In this document: positions 30,951-42,031 of the stretch, one piece after another
Numbering within the stretch: the first letter of the stretch is position 1
Layout: the number at the start of each line of letters is the position of its first letter
Source: Gracilariopsis chorda
Lineage: Eukaryota; Rhodophyta; Florideophyceae; Gracilariales; Gracilariaceae
Length of the DNA: 64,000 nucleotides
Assembly (NCBI GenBank): GCA_003194525.1
Contig: NBIV01000024.1
Coordinates: 124,001 to 188,000 of the forward strand
Direction: 5' to 3'
The notes under the pieces: model-generated
What the model was told of the DNA's origin: nothing
Database searches by the model: none
Seen by the model: only the letters and a program-made list of their open reading frames with translations
Program-made: the position numbers and the translations under genes

Positions 30951-32536
30951 TGAACTACGTTAACAAAACAACTGCATAGTGGTGTAGAGTAAATTCTTTC
31001 ATAAAAAACACTCAACTTTGGACTTAGATGACCAAAATTAAATGAAAAATCCAAAATGTAAAAAAACAAAGACCTACGCAAATATTAGGGGCTTTTAAGG
31101 GTTGGTTACGGCTCTTGTAACAAAAAGCCTATAATCGTATATGTTATTAATATCAAAACCAAATTGATAAACAAAAACCTTACTTTAATCAACTGAAACT
31201 GTTTTCAAAAACGTAATTAAAAGGTAAATTAGTCATATCCAATCTAAACTCTGTGATATATTTTTCAAAACTTCTGATATAAACCTTTTATCGAGCGTTA
31301 CAAACCTCGAAGCAAATTTGAAATGGCAACTATCATTAACTTTAACACTCATTACCTTTCTTTTCAAAATGCATGTTTACTAAGATACACAACTCATTTA
31401 TAATATACTTTAAATTGCATTTCAAATATCTTTGAAACGCTTAAACGGTTTGCGTACTTGAAATATATTTGAATTTAGTTTTTTTCAGATATCTTCAAAC
31501 GTGGGTTTTGTATGTTCAGCGTGTTGATCTATAAATTTAGTCATGCAGATTTATTGCATTGTAAGTATCAGCTTACGCCCTTTTTGATTAGATAACCTGT
31601 TTTTGATGTTCAGACATGTTAAGCAAGCATTATAATCACAGTAAATCAACACCAAAAACGTGCTTAATAGGTAAATATGAACATCGAGTACCGTTCAAAG
31701 CCACAAATTCAACCAAAAAACAAAACTAACGAAGGGTTTCTTTTATTAGAAAGTGAAACATGATAAACAGCGAAATTTATTTTAGAACTGGGTGGGTTTT
31801 TTGTAATCTTTGCAATCGTTTTCAAGGTACATTTACCAACTAGATGCCCATTAACACGATTCTTCCCGAAATGACAGAGGTAAATCTTTAAACCTCACTT
31901 TAATCGTACTTGCTTCGAAAGCACAGCAAAAGAGTAAAAGTGCAAGAAAGCGGGCCGAATAGATAACTAAAAAAGTATTGAGGCAGCGAGGACACCATTT
32001 GATGGATTGCGTAACGAAAATCACCAATGAACAAAACAGTAAATGCCCAGTGAGATTTTAGAGTCACAGAACTAATGTATAGTCCTCTCAATACGCAGGC
32101 ACTACTTACAATTGTGTTGGAGTCCCATAGACCAAGACCATCTGACATTATGGCTCATGAGATCATCCGCACGAGTGGTTTTGCACCTGTCACATATTTC
32201 AATACTTCTTGGGTGGCCAAGGAATATACATATATGATATCTTCTTCAGCAACCTCTATTGTACCAGCTATCATGACCTTGCATCCGCAGCTATGACTCA
32301 TAAATTTGAATTCACATCCGGTTCTTTCTTGTTTTTTCCTATGTGAATCGCCATTTTCTCACTACTCAGTGCACTTTATACTAATTACGTTTCCAAAGTA
32401 GTAAGTTCAAGGTGCCTCACAATGCCTGGAATTTCCCTTTCCCTAATCTGAGCCCCTGTGCACTAAGCACTGTGAGTAGTGTTGGTGGCTTGATAATGTG
32501 ATATCATTATTTACAGCCGTCTACAGTAAATGATGT
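30951..32536. other. AT-rich stretch, no gene recognised
   Basis: Very AT-rich from 30960 to 31900, with no frame above 82 codons and no TE motif. It may be the remainder of a decayed LTR or simple intergenic DNA. Confidence 0.4.
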
Positions 32537-33333
32537 TGTAGTGCAATGCCCGGAAGCGGGAGTGCACCGAAAGATGTTCAGGACCTTTCCCCGTTAGAGA
32601 TGAGCCCAGTTGGGTAGAGCTCTCCCAGGAGTGGCACAACTATGTCAGGTTGTAAGGCCGAGGCCACCCGTCGCCACTTGCGCAGGGAGGGTGTGACGAG
32701 AATCAGGTATCCGCAGGAGTGGTGTGTGGGGGTGGTCGTTCTCTAGAGAGGTTAAGTCTCCACGTTAGTGTCACGCGCGAACACGAGCAGTGCATAGCGG
32801 TAAAACCACCATGTAAAGGAAAAGGAAAATGGGGAGCTGAGTCACAAGTGTCGTGACGAAGACTAACGGCAATGCCAGTAAATAAACCTTATACAAGGCG
32901 AACACCAAGACAGCTGTAATAACAATCCAAATACTCGGGTCCTTTAGATAGGCAAGGGGGTTAGACTTCCCGTATGCTACGGTGCTTCCCTCCAGAGACG
33001 AGTAGAGAACACACGAAGGCGATGAGTTCTAGACCCACTTTCCCAGGTTGGGGTCCCTTGTTGGAGACAGTTTACTGGTGCGACGGCAACTCGCCGGCGC
33101 ACTATGTACTAACCATCCCAGAAATGGGTGTAAAAATAATAAATATAATTAACTAAACTACTCCACTTTGGTGGGTCATGCCCACTACTGTGGCCAACCG
33201 CGAATTGACTCTTCCGTGTCCCACGTATCAAATCCACTACTAGTGGTCGTAGTTCATGCAATGAATACGTTACCGAAACATTCGGGAAATCAACCAAGTA
33301 CGAAGAATTCCTCCCTGAGGGCATTGCACTTCG
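32537..33333 (+). mobile_element. Solo LTR A (797 bp)
   Basis: Starts TGTAGTGCAATGCCCGG and ends GGCATTGCACTTCG (CA mutated to CG). It is flanked by GATGT at 32532-32536 and 33334-33338. It is about 95% identical by eye to solo LTR B at 40164-40960, of the same length. The ends are inverted repeats (TAGTGCAATGCC / GGCATTGCACTT) and resemble E1 LTR ends, so the parent is a related Ty3 family that is otherwise absent here. Confidence 0.88.
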
Positions 33334-33338
33334 GATGT

Positions 33339-33830
33339 GATTCAAATCATTCTCTGCACGCAATGGATGTAAGGATCAGGCCTTTCAAAAATACTTCATT
33401 TATCGTACAAGCCATGGCAACATCGTTAGTATTTGTATTGCACTGAGCCCTTCCCTTATGTAGAGGCCGTAGGCCTGGCCCTTATGGTGCAGCTGCACTG
33501 TTAGTCTAAAGGGCAGTGCCCTGAAAGTGTTAGTTTTTGGCGGCACTGGCGCCTTGCACTTCGCCCCTACCGAGCGTGGCGTGTCCACGTGTGGCACTGG
33601 CACTTGGCCAACTGCAGGGTGCGTGCGTGTGTACACTTGTGCCATTATGTACTTTGCTTATTAGAGTGGACCAACCTTAGGATAGCTATTGGGGCGGCCG
33701 GCCATACTAATAAGACTTGCTCACGCTCCAGCTTCTGAGCAAAGTATGTCCGAGTATTGGTGGCTTCAGAACTCTAGTTCTGGTATTGAAACACAAGTCC
33801 TCCTGGACTTACAGTCAGGTTTAGTTACTT
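33339..33830. other. Spacer, no gene recognised
   Basis: Contains the hairpin AGGCC-GTA-GGCCT (33474-33486) and GC-rich sequence that vaguely recalls the E2 LTR (CCCTTATG, AAAGGGC). It is too diverged to call. Confidence 0.35.
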
Positions 33831-34500
33831 TTCTACCTTTGTTTGGGTAAAGTTGGGTACAACATCAGTTCTAGACTGTATAGTTTCCTGTTTTTATTCT
33901 ACACGATCTCCTGAAGAGACCGGCTACCTATTTGACATGTCTACCTGGCCTCAAAGCCAAGCTGACATCTTTTGTGATATACTGTCACTATAACACTACA
34001 ACATGCTTATGTCAGAAAAGCCCCGACCAACCACGTGGACGGAGTTGGCTCCGAAGTACACGTGGCCTACTAGTTGCAACGTTGACAAACACCTCACATG
34101 GTACAGCAATGACTAAACGGTGCTAGAAGGTTCCAGTGAGATCCGTGCCAAGTCATCATGAGCACGTTGGGGTTATGCCAGAGCATCAAGACCCTGACCG
34201 TTGCTGATTCTTGCCAAGTTGTAGAACAATTCATCAGCTGGGGAATTTGCCAAGTCATCAAGAGGCTAGATCTGGTATTGAACCCGATAAACTACCACCG
34301 TATGGAGGCCAACGAGAAGACCAAGATTCAGTCCGTTATACCCTGACAATTTCTCATTGACTAGTGGCATTAATAGAACTAGGCTAGAACCTCTATATAA
34401 ACCCTGTTTGATACTCCGAACTTCAACTCGGATCATCACCATCGACTTCCAACCATTCTCAATCATTGCATCTCTGTTCCTAACATTGGTAACAATCACA
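33830..34500 (+). repeat. LTR-like repeat, left copy, with TATA box
   Basis: Aligns over its length with 52470-53128 (for example GCCTCAAAGCC, GACATCTTTTGTGA, AGAAAAGCCCC and ACACCTCACAT). It contains TATATAA at 34394-34400, followed about 30 bases on by likely start sequence, as in an LTR promoter. Exact borders are not resolved. It lies 5' of element C and its partner lies 3', consistent with being C's LTRs separated by nested insertions. Confidence 0.6.
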
Positions 34501-34501
34501 A

Positions 34502-34639
34502 GTAAGTATTGCGCTTACCTGGAACCGGTGACTTTCCTGCCTTGGTAAATTTTCCTACACAAAATCCCCTACGTTTGGATGAGACGTAGAGGTCCATATC
34601 ATACTGACTGTTGATTTCTGACCAATTTTGTATTTCCAG
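34502..34639 (+). other. Candidate intron in the leader of element C
   Basis: GTAAGT at 34502, a TACTGAC-like branch site near 34603 and TATTTCCAG ending at 34639. A second GTAAGT lies at 34679, and a CTAAC...TTTGCAG acceptor ends near 35601. Splicing of an LTR leader to the gag region is possible but unproven. Confidence 0.3.
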
Positions 34640-34683
34640 TGAGCTCAATATTACTGCTCAGGTCACCGGCGCCTTCGCTGTAA

Positions 34684-35262
34684 GTGTACACCAACACAGA
34701 CGTATCCTCCGAACCACCTTCAACCTCGCCGCCAGCGTCACTTGCAGACCTCGCCGACCTGGAACCCCCGGAGCTGACCACAACCTCTCCTTCGAACCCC
34801 GCACTCCGTCAGCCGAACCATTCGATAACCTTGTTTTGCTTGAACCCCGGACACTTTGGAGTTAACCACCATCTCCAGAGCCCATTGACAAGATTTCAGA
34901 AGCCCCACAAGAACGTCAGCAAGCATCCATTGTGGACAAACCTGCAAGAATTCACAAAGTCGGGGAATGCATTTGTCGAGCGTACGACTCAGCCCATCAG
35001 AACCACTGACCTGTCTTGCCGATCAGTGAGGCCAGAAACATCAACCATTACTGTGTGGCAAACGATTGCATTTGGCGCCAGAGGAAGTGTACAATTTAAC
35101 GTCACCGACCGCAATTTATCCATGAGGTTCTGCATACAACTCGAAGAACACCTTCACAGTTCCAAACCCAAAAACAAAGTGTTGTCGAAAACTTCACCGC
35201 CTGGTTGTTATATTTGCCGTACACCGTCTTTCAACAATTGGAAGCATTATGATGAACAATGA
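34684..35262 (+). CDS. Unknown reading frame (192 aa) before element C gag
   Basis: Open frame with a Ser/Pro/Thr-rich first third and a mixed remainder; there is a CYIC pair near the end. No family is recognised. It lies between the TATA-bearing repeat and gag, so it may be leader, an intron, or an extra gene of element C. Confidence 0.3.
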   Translation: MYTNTDVSSEPPSTSPPASLADLADLEPPELTTTSPSNPALRQPNHSITLFCLNPGHFGVNHHLQSPLTRFQKPHKNVSKHPLWTNLQEFTKSGNAFVERTTQPIRTTDLSCRSVRPETSTITVWQTIAFGARGSVQFNVTDRNLSMRFCIQLEEHLHSSKPKNKVLSKTSPPGCYICRTPSFNNWKHYDEQ

Positions 35263-35551
35263 AACGATGACAAGCATCTATTGGCTAAGGAAGAAGAACG
35301 AGGACATCAACAGAGATACGTCAACGGCCGTTTCTAGTGGGTAGACACAAGTTTGTGAAAAAATAAGAATTGGTCGTTCTACCCTTTGAGCTACCGTTTG
35401 TGGCTGTGTTCGACCTCCTGCTGCGCCAAGATCACCAAGCTTTGTCAAGGGAAAAGTACCCATACAGATGTTGCTATCTTCCCAATCTCTGGACACCTGG
35501 TAACTTCGACTGAAGGAACTCTACTTTAGCCACTCCGATACGCGTTCACCT

Positions 35552-35627
35552 TCTTACAGCGAAGGGACTCGAACCCGAGACCTCTAACTTCTGATTTGCA
35601 GCCTGAAATCACCTGATCACATCTTAA
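35552..35627 (-). other. tRNA-like sequence with an exact B box
   Basis: The minus strand holds GGTTCGAGTCC, an exact RNA polymerase III B box, inside GGTCTCGGGTTCGAGTCCC. A 76-base span around it starts CTTA and ends TAAG, but the cloverleaf stems are poor and no anticodon arm is convincing. It may be a decayed tRNA-derived sequence or chance. Confidence 0.25.
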
Positions 35628-35636
35628 GTTTTTTCT

Positions 35637-36014
35637 ATGGCAGAAGTCTGGGAGAATGTGCATTATAATTACGAATATCTAAATTTTTGGCCCAATAATT
35701 CGACCCAGTCGGAAAGGTTTTCCTGTTTCACTTGGTTCCAAGCAATTTTGGGCACTCCAGGCAACGCCACTCCCTCTCCACAGTCCCGCGCAACTCAGAT
35801 CATCCAAAATCTCTTACATGCGCTGGAAGATACACGTGGGAGAATGGATAGACTCAAAAGAGAAGCCGATCAGAAGATCACATCGCTCGAGTCTGCTCTT
35901 ACTCTCTTTCTAAGCTCTAGAGGCGAATCTTCGTCTGCATCAAAGACCAATAAGCGTCCTGTGTTTACTGGAAAACAGAATATCGATAACTGTATCACCC
36001 ATGCCAGAGATTAA
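35637..36014 (+). pseudogene. Element C Gag fragment
   Basis: 125 codons with a coiled-coil-like stretch (LHALEDTRGRMDRLKREADQ), then KRPVFTGKQNIDNCITHARD at the start of the Gag core. It is continued after the stop by NELYLAQLKNGTDFTT-like sequence near 36060-36130. Confidence 0.6.
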
Positions 36015-36373
36015 CTTGAAGGAACGTCAAACGAGAAGGAGCTTCCCATAGCATTCAGCTATAGTAGTAGAGCTGCTAACGAGTTGTACCTTGCCCAACT
36101 GAAGAATGGAACAGACTTTACCACACTCGACGATCTATTTGATGATCTGGAGACTCGCTTCAGAATAGCGAACAAAGAAAAGCTTCCTCGTGATAAACTG
36201 AGCATGTAGAAACAGATGAACGACGTCCAGAAGTACCATTAAAATTTCTTGAAGATCACACTGAGTATTCTTAGTATCAGTTTGGAAGAACAGGTAGACA
36301 GATATACAAGGGTCTGAAGAGCTTCATTTGGAAATAACTATATACCAAAGAATACAAATCGGTCACGGACACC

Positions 36374-36622
36374 ATGAACGACGCGGAAATAGTTGAATCA
36401 GCGTATAGAGAAGGGGGTGTCAGAAGGTTCGGCAGTTTGGCAGTCGGTCGAAGGCAGAATACCGGACCCGTACCGGTAGAAATTGGAAACGTGAAGTTAA
36501 AGAAGCTTAGCCAAGAAAACAGAGGACACTGTCGCAAGCACGAACTTTGTTTCGTTTGCAGAGGACCAGGGCATAGAGTATATGATCCCCGCTGCCCAAA
36601 AAATCCCAGAGGAACTGACTGA
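36374..36622 (+). pseudogene. Element C nucleocapsid zinc knuckle
   Basis: CFVCRGPGHRVYDPRC near 36548-36595 is a zinc knuckle with six instead of four residues between His and the last Cys. It sits between gag and protease as expected. Confidence 0.65.
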
Positions 36623-36755
36623 CATGTTTTGAGTTTCAATCAAAACCACCGCACCCATAGAAACAACAAAGATTTCCACCACTAACATTAAAGTCGAAGA
36701 TCGCACGGAACACCCGAATGCGAGTACCAATTTAGATCACAAGAAATACAGACTT

Positions 36756-37055
36756 TTGACGTCAAATATCGCATCACCCTTTGAAACCCCAGCCCCAGCA
36801 CTGTTACTTGCACAGGTACGCATAAACGGTAAAAGATGTGAAGCATTGTTTCATAATGGATCCGAAACCAGCTACATTTCTTATTCGTTCGTTAAACGCG
36901 TGCGAATTCCAACAGTCAAGACAAACTACCAAGCAGAAATGGCGAATGGATCAACTACTGTCCTAGAACAGACTGACAAGGAAGGTGTTACATTAGAAGT
37001 GGAACAACGCAAAGAGAAAAGACGGTTTGCCATATGCCCATTGTACGGGTATTAA
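36756..37055 (+). pseudogene. Element C protease fragment
   Basis: ALFHNGSETSYISYSFVKR corresponds to a retropepsin active site in which D-S-G has become H-N-G, so it would be inactive. It ends in TAA. Confidence 0.65.
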
Positions 37056-37427
37056 GCAATCCTTGGAAAAAACTGGCTTCAACAGTACAACCCTTACTTC
37101 AACCATCGAACAAACGTCATATAATTCCTCCTCGGAAATTGACAAGGTGTCATTCACGTTACATGGAAAACAAATGACAATATGACGACAATCAACGCTA
37201 TCAAGAAATGTATCCAGAAGAAGTTACCAGTGTTTGCTGTTCTTGTACGACCACGAAATGAACCAGAAGAAACATAAGTACAAGATCCGGACCTAAAGTC
37301 GTTGTTAAGTGATTACACAGATATGTTTCCCGATAAACCCCCAAAAGAACTACCCCTGAAACTAGAACAAGACTTTAATATCGACCTACTACGTGACTCT
37401 ACACCAATAAAGAAAGGAGTATATTGA

Positions 37428-37835
37428 ATGTCTGATAGTGAGCCTACAGAACTGCGTAAGCAACTCGACAATCTACTTCAACAGGGTTTCATCCTACCAA
37501 GCTCAAGTCCTTGGGGTGCACCCATACTATTCGTCGCAAAGAAAGATGGGTCAGTAAGGATATGCACAGTCTACCGAGGCTTGAACACACTAACAGTGAA
37601 GAACAGCTATCCTATACCCAGGATTGATGACATACTCGATCAGTTAAGTGGAGGAAGAATATTCTCGAAAATATATCTCTGTTCACGTTGTGATGAAATA
37701 TGGCATTCCGAACAGTCGTATCCTACAACAGCCTTTTGTAGAAGATATTGTCACTTTGCGCTCCTTGTAATTCCCTTCGGGCTTACCAATGCGCCAGCTT
37801 CCTTTTTGAGCCTGATGAATAGCTTATTACGATAG
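37428..37835 (+). pseudogene. Element C reverse transcriptase fragment
   Basis: [20 protein letters not shown], then [21 protein letters not shown], and [13 protein letters not shown]. It breaks off by stop; the catalytic box follows near 37856 as YLKDIL, with the first Asp of the pair replaced by Lys. Confidence 0.85.
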
Positions 37836-38165
37836 TAATTATATACGTTCGACCAATTATATCTAAAGGATATTCTTATTTATAGTACAAACGAAAAGGA
37901 ACACCTCAAGCATCTCAGATGTGTACTTGACAAACTGCGTGAGCACACGATTTACGGGAAGCTTTCAAATTTTGAGTTCATAGAAAAGAAAGTGGAGTAC
38001 CGAGGACACATTGTGAGTGCAGAAGGTATATACGTCGAGGCACAGAAAGTTGATGCAATCTTGAATTGGAGCACACCAAAAACCAAAACCGACGTCCAGG
38101 CATTTCTCGGGTTAGTAAACTAGTACCGAAGGTTTATTAAGAACTGTTCCGCAATATCACAACCT

Positions 38166-38659
38166 TTGACCAAACTATGCAGAAAATCCGAGTTTGAATC
38201 GAATCAAGAACAAATTGAGAGTTTTGAGTCTCTGAAGAAAGCCATCACGAGAACCCCAGTACTCACACACTTTGACCCAAAGCTACACATTATCGTTACT
38301 ACTGACGCTTCTCAATACGCTATTGGAGCTGTCATAGAAGAGTTTGAACATAATGCTAAACGACCTGTAGCATTTTCGTCAAGAACATATTGAACGCAGC
38401 GGAACAACATTATGCTGCCCATGAGACAGAAAGCTTGGGTGTGTCATCGACACACTACGAGTACGGAGAGTGGAACTTCATGGGCAAACATTCACAATAT
38501 GTACAGCCTTTGAAGTATCTTGAATGTAAACCGAACCTTTTTCAAAGACAGGTACGCTGTCTTGAAAAAATCGTGGAATTTGGCTTTTCTTTTCAGCCAA
38601 TCAAAGGGAAGTCCAATGTTGTCGCAGATGCACTTTCAGGATACCCAAATATACACTGA
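38166..38659 (+). pseudogene. Element C RNase H region (two frames)
   Basis: 38166-38393 gives VTTDASQYAIGAVIEE and RPVAFSSRTY. 38390-38659 continues in another frame with ETESLGVSS and QPIKGKSNVVADALSGYPN. One frameshift near 38390. Confidence 0.8.
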
Positions 38660-38679
38660 AAATCATGAAGTGATGAACC

Positions 38680-39660
38680 AGTCATTACTGCAGGAAGTAG
38701 TTTTCAGAACTTCCAAAGTCAATGGGGTATCCCAACTTGGTGAAGTATCCAGAAGAGATAGGCGCAAATTCCTCAACGGATATCTAAATGAGGAAGAGTT
38801 CAAAAACTTATACAAATATCCTGAAGCCGCATTCCACAAACGAAACGGATTATTTTATAAAGAAAGACTACTCTGAGTACCGAAAGGCCAGGTAAGACTG
38901 AAAATACTACAGGGCCATCACAATCAACCTCTGTCAGGACACCTAACATTCAAGGAGACACACGGAAAGATTCGGAGGCTATACAACTGGATATCGGTAC
39001 GCCAAACGATTTAGGAATACGTCGAATCATGTCTGAAATGTCAAGAAACAAAATTGCTAACCAGAAACCCTCTGGGTCAGCTACAACCATTATTTACGGC
39101 GAAAATGAAGTGGGCAAAGAATGCAATGGACTTCATCAAACCACATCCTAGAACGAAAAATGAAAATAGCGCATTGTACGTAGTAGTGGACCCGCTGTCC
39201 AAGTTGGTCAGAACCATTCCAACTACATCAGATGTTACTGCCGTTCAGACTTCAAAACTATATTTTAAACACATATAAAGACATCATGGACGTTCCGAAG
39301 GTATTATCTCTGACAGGGAAAGGAGTTTTAGGAGCAACTTTTGGAAAGAACTATTCCATCTCATTGGCACTAAGATAAGGACGTCAACAGCATATCATCC
39401 ACAGAAAGATGGCCAGACCGAAGTAATGAACAAGAAAATCAAAGAAGTGATTAGATCATACGTCAATCCCAAGCAGGCCAGTTAAGATGAGCACCTAATT
39501 GAGTTCGAAGTCACATACAACTCGAAAGAGAACTCAACTACGAAGCTTATACAATTCTTTTTGGCATATGGTGACCATCCAAGACTCCTAGTGCTTGTTA
39601 CTGTCATCTGCGAGAGCTCTCAAGGTCGTAGAAAACATGAAGCAAGAAATAATAGAAGCA
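38680..39660 (+). pseudogene. Element C integrase, scattered
   Basis: The zinc-finger region is at 38900-39060 (GHHNQPLSGH, then CLKCQ), and the core is at 39054-39278 (NALYVVVDPLSKLVRTIP-like). A second-Asp/Glu region near 39300-39430 reads SDRERSF and HPQKDGQTEV over two frames. Several stops. Confidence 0.7.
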
Positions 39661-39736
39661 TGAACACATATTGAAAGATAGAATCGTTACTCCAAGTCAT
39701 ACAACAATAAGAATCGATCGCCTTGCACATTGAAAG

Positions 39737-40144
39737 TTGAGCAAAAAGCCATGTAATCCACAAAAAAACCTCAATGCAGACAACATGGAGAAGAATTCCA
39801 AGCTAAGAATCCGATACTGTGGGCCATTCAAGATCATAGAAAAAATTGGCCCAGTAAAATATCGTCTAGACTTAAGCCATACATTGAAGTCAAAGATTCA
39901 TGATGTGTCCCACGCGAGTGTTCTCAGAGCGTACCGAGAATACAAGTCAATTCGCCCAGACCAATCTCATCCAACCCCAGTAACATTGAAGGGTGGGACA
40001 GAGAAGTATGAAGTAGAATGTATTGTGAACAACAGAAAAAGGGCCAGGCGATTTGAATTTATTGTCAAATGGCTCGGATATCCAATTCATGAGAATACTT
40101 GGATGACAAACGAAGACCTCATGAACTGCAAAGCTTTTCTCTAG
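39737..40144 (+). pseudogene. Element C integrase tail plus chromodomain (135 aa)
   Basis: Residues ~20-65 are the integrase C-terminal barrel (RYCGPFKIIEKIGPVKYRLD and HDVSHASVLRAY). Residues ~88-135 are a chromodomain (EVECIVNNRKRARRFEFIVK, WLGYPIHENTW). This piece is the best kept part of element C. Confidence 0.85.
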
Positions 40145-40163
40145 CAGTATTAGAAGACAAACT

Positions 40164-40960
40164 TGTAGTGCAATGCCCGGAAGCGGGAGCGCACCGAAAG
40201 ACGTTTGGGATCTTTCCTCGTTAGAGGTGAGCTTAGTTGGGTAGAGCCCTCCCAGGAGGGGCACGACTATGTCGGGTTGTAAGGCCGAGGCCACCCGTCG
40301 CGACTTGCGCAGGGAGGTTGAAGCAAGAATCGGGTATCCGCAGGAGCGGTGTATGGGGGTAGTCGTCCTCTAGAGAGGTGAGGTTTCCACATTGGTGGCA
40401 TGCGCAAACACGAGCCGTGGGTAGGGGGAAAGCTACCCTGTGAAGGGGGAAATATGGGGGAGCTGAGTCACAAGTGTCGTGACGAAGACTAACGGCAGTG
40501 CCAGTAAATAAACCTTATACAAGGCGAACACCAAGACAGCTGTAATAACAATCCAAATACTCGGGTCTTTTAGATAGGCAAGGGGGTTAGACTTCCCGTA
40601 TGCGACGGTGCTTCCCTCCAAAGACGAGTAGAGAACACGCGAAGGCGGTGAGGTCTAGAGACAGTTTCCCAGGTTGGGGTCCCTTGTTGGGGAGGGTTTA
40701 CTGGGTGCGACGGCAACCCGCCGGCGCACTAAGTACTAACCATCCCAGAAATGGGTGTAAAAATAATAAATATAGTTAACTAAACTACTCCACTTTGGTG
40801 GTTCATGCCCAATACTGTGGCCAACCGCCAATTGACTCTTCCGTGTCCCACGTATCAAATCCACTATTAGTGGTCGTAGTTCATGCAATGACTACATTAC
40901 CGAAACATTCGGGAAATCAACCAAGTACCGAGAATTCCTCTCTGAGGGCATTGCACTTCA
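40164..40960 (+). mobile_element. Solo LTR B (797 bp)
   Basis: TGTAGTGCAATGCC...GGCATTGCACTTCA, flanked by AAACT at 40159-40163 and 40961-40965. It is the partner of solo LTR A. The intact 5-bp duplication shows it arose by recombination between the LTRs of one full insertion. Confidence 0.92.
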
Positions 40961-40985
40961 AAACTGAATCCTACAGAGAAGACAC

Positions 40986-41689
40986 TGTAGCATTGAGGAT
41001 GCAATGGATTCGGAATGCCGACTATCGCTTAAGTTGGGGGATTCAACTCATCAATTGACGTTGAGGTTAACGCTACTGAGCGACAGCTATGAAAAGAACT
41101 GTCTCATGTGTGGCACACTAGTGCAGTTGTACACCTGTACCACCCTGGCACCCATTGCCAAATAATTTATTCGATATTTTATTCTAGTCCCAAATAGTGG
41201 CTAACCACACGTGTAAGCTTGACAGTGAGGCCGTCGCGCTGCCCTTATGGGCCTAGTAAAGGGCTGAAGCCCAGGTGAGAAAGGCGGAGGCTAACCAACG
41301 ACCAACGTCTTACCCAAGTGGTACACTACAGGAATCCTAAGTCTTTTACGACATGGGAGGGCCTGTAGCACCAGTGCCTAACGGTATCTGAGCTACAGCT
41401 GTCGTTCCGAAGATCTCCTCATATTCCTGTCATTACTGACTCCCGTTTCACCCCTTTTACTTGGCGTTGTGTGCTGTTTTCTCAGGTAATCCTGTGCTGT
41501 ACTCGACACCGAGATCTCCGAACCCTCCGACTCTTCGTCCGTTCGTGCACTCACGAGACATCACCGTTTGGGACCCAGGCCTGTGTACTAGACAGTCGCC
41601 CGCAAGGCGGCGCCCGCTTACGCGGTTACCTGTGGATACCCACCTCTGCTACCGAGACCCTACAGTCGTTGGTGGAATACCACATAAAC
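40986..41689 (+). repeat. E2 5' LTR
   Basis: Starts TGTAGCATTGAGG and ends CCACATAAAC just before the primer-binding site. It aligns with 51214-51919 with scattered substitutions and a divergent patch near 41565-41595. Confidence 0.88.
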
Positions 41690-41708
41690 TGGTCTCCCGA
41701 CCTAGAAC
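41690..41708 (+). promoter_or_regulatory. E2 primer-binding site
   Basis: TGGTCTCCCGACCTAGAAC, identical to the E1 site at 1500-1518 although the flanking LTR sequences are unrelated. Confidence 0.75.
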
Positions 41709-42031
41709 ACAGCTGATACTCGTGTCTGGATTCACGTGTCGTGTCGTGAAGTCACGTTGTCGTTCGAGATTGGAGCTCGTTTGGCACGGTTAGAGTCAGT
41801 GAGCTGAAATTTGGAACCGTGGCCACGGAACTGGTGAAGTCAGAGGACTGTCCGCACCGGGCTTTACTGTTCGCTCAGTTCTTCTCAGTTACTTGAAGTT
41901 TGTATTCGTTGTTCTGTGATCAGAAGTTATTATCGTTATCGATTTTGTTGGATTGTATCGTATTCGATAGAGAAGTTTCGTTTTGAACTATTTCATTATT
42001 GGTCTGGAACGCCAGAAGGAGTTCGGCCAGT

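Larger units (their letters stand above)
35637..40144 (+). mobile_element. Element C: decayed Ty3/Gypsy chromodomain retrotransposon
   Basis: Order: gag fragment, zinc knuckle, protease, RT, RNase H, integrase, chromodomain, spread over two frames with numerous stops. AT-rich compared with E1. Protease and RT catalytic aspartates are lost. It is distant from E1/E2 in sequence and resembles Tf1/sushi-type chromoviruses in its RT and integrase tail. The end of its pol is followed after 19 bases by solo LTR B and then by E2. Confidence 0.85.

Noticed and set aside
40433-40621. Minus-strand 62-codon frame in solo LTR B with two hydrophobic stretches, also traceable in solo LTR A
   Set aside because: It has no ATG in either copy (TTG or CTG at the start), and similarity is explained by overall LTR identity.
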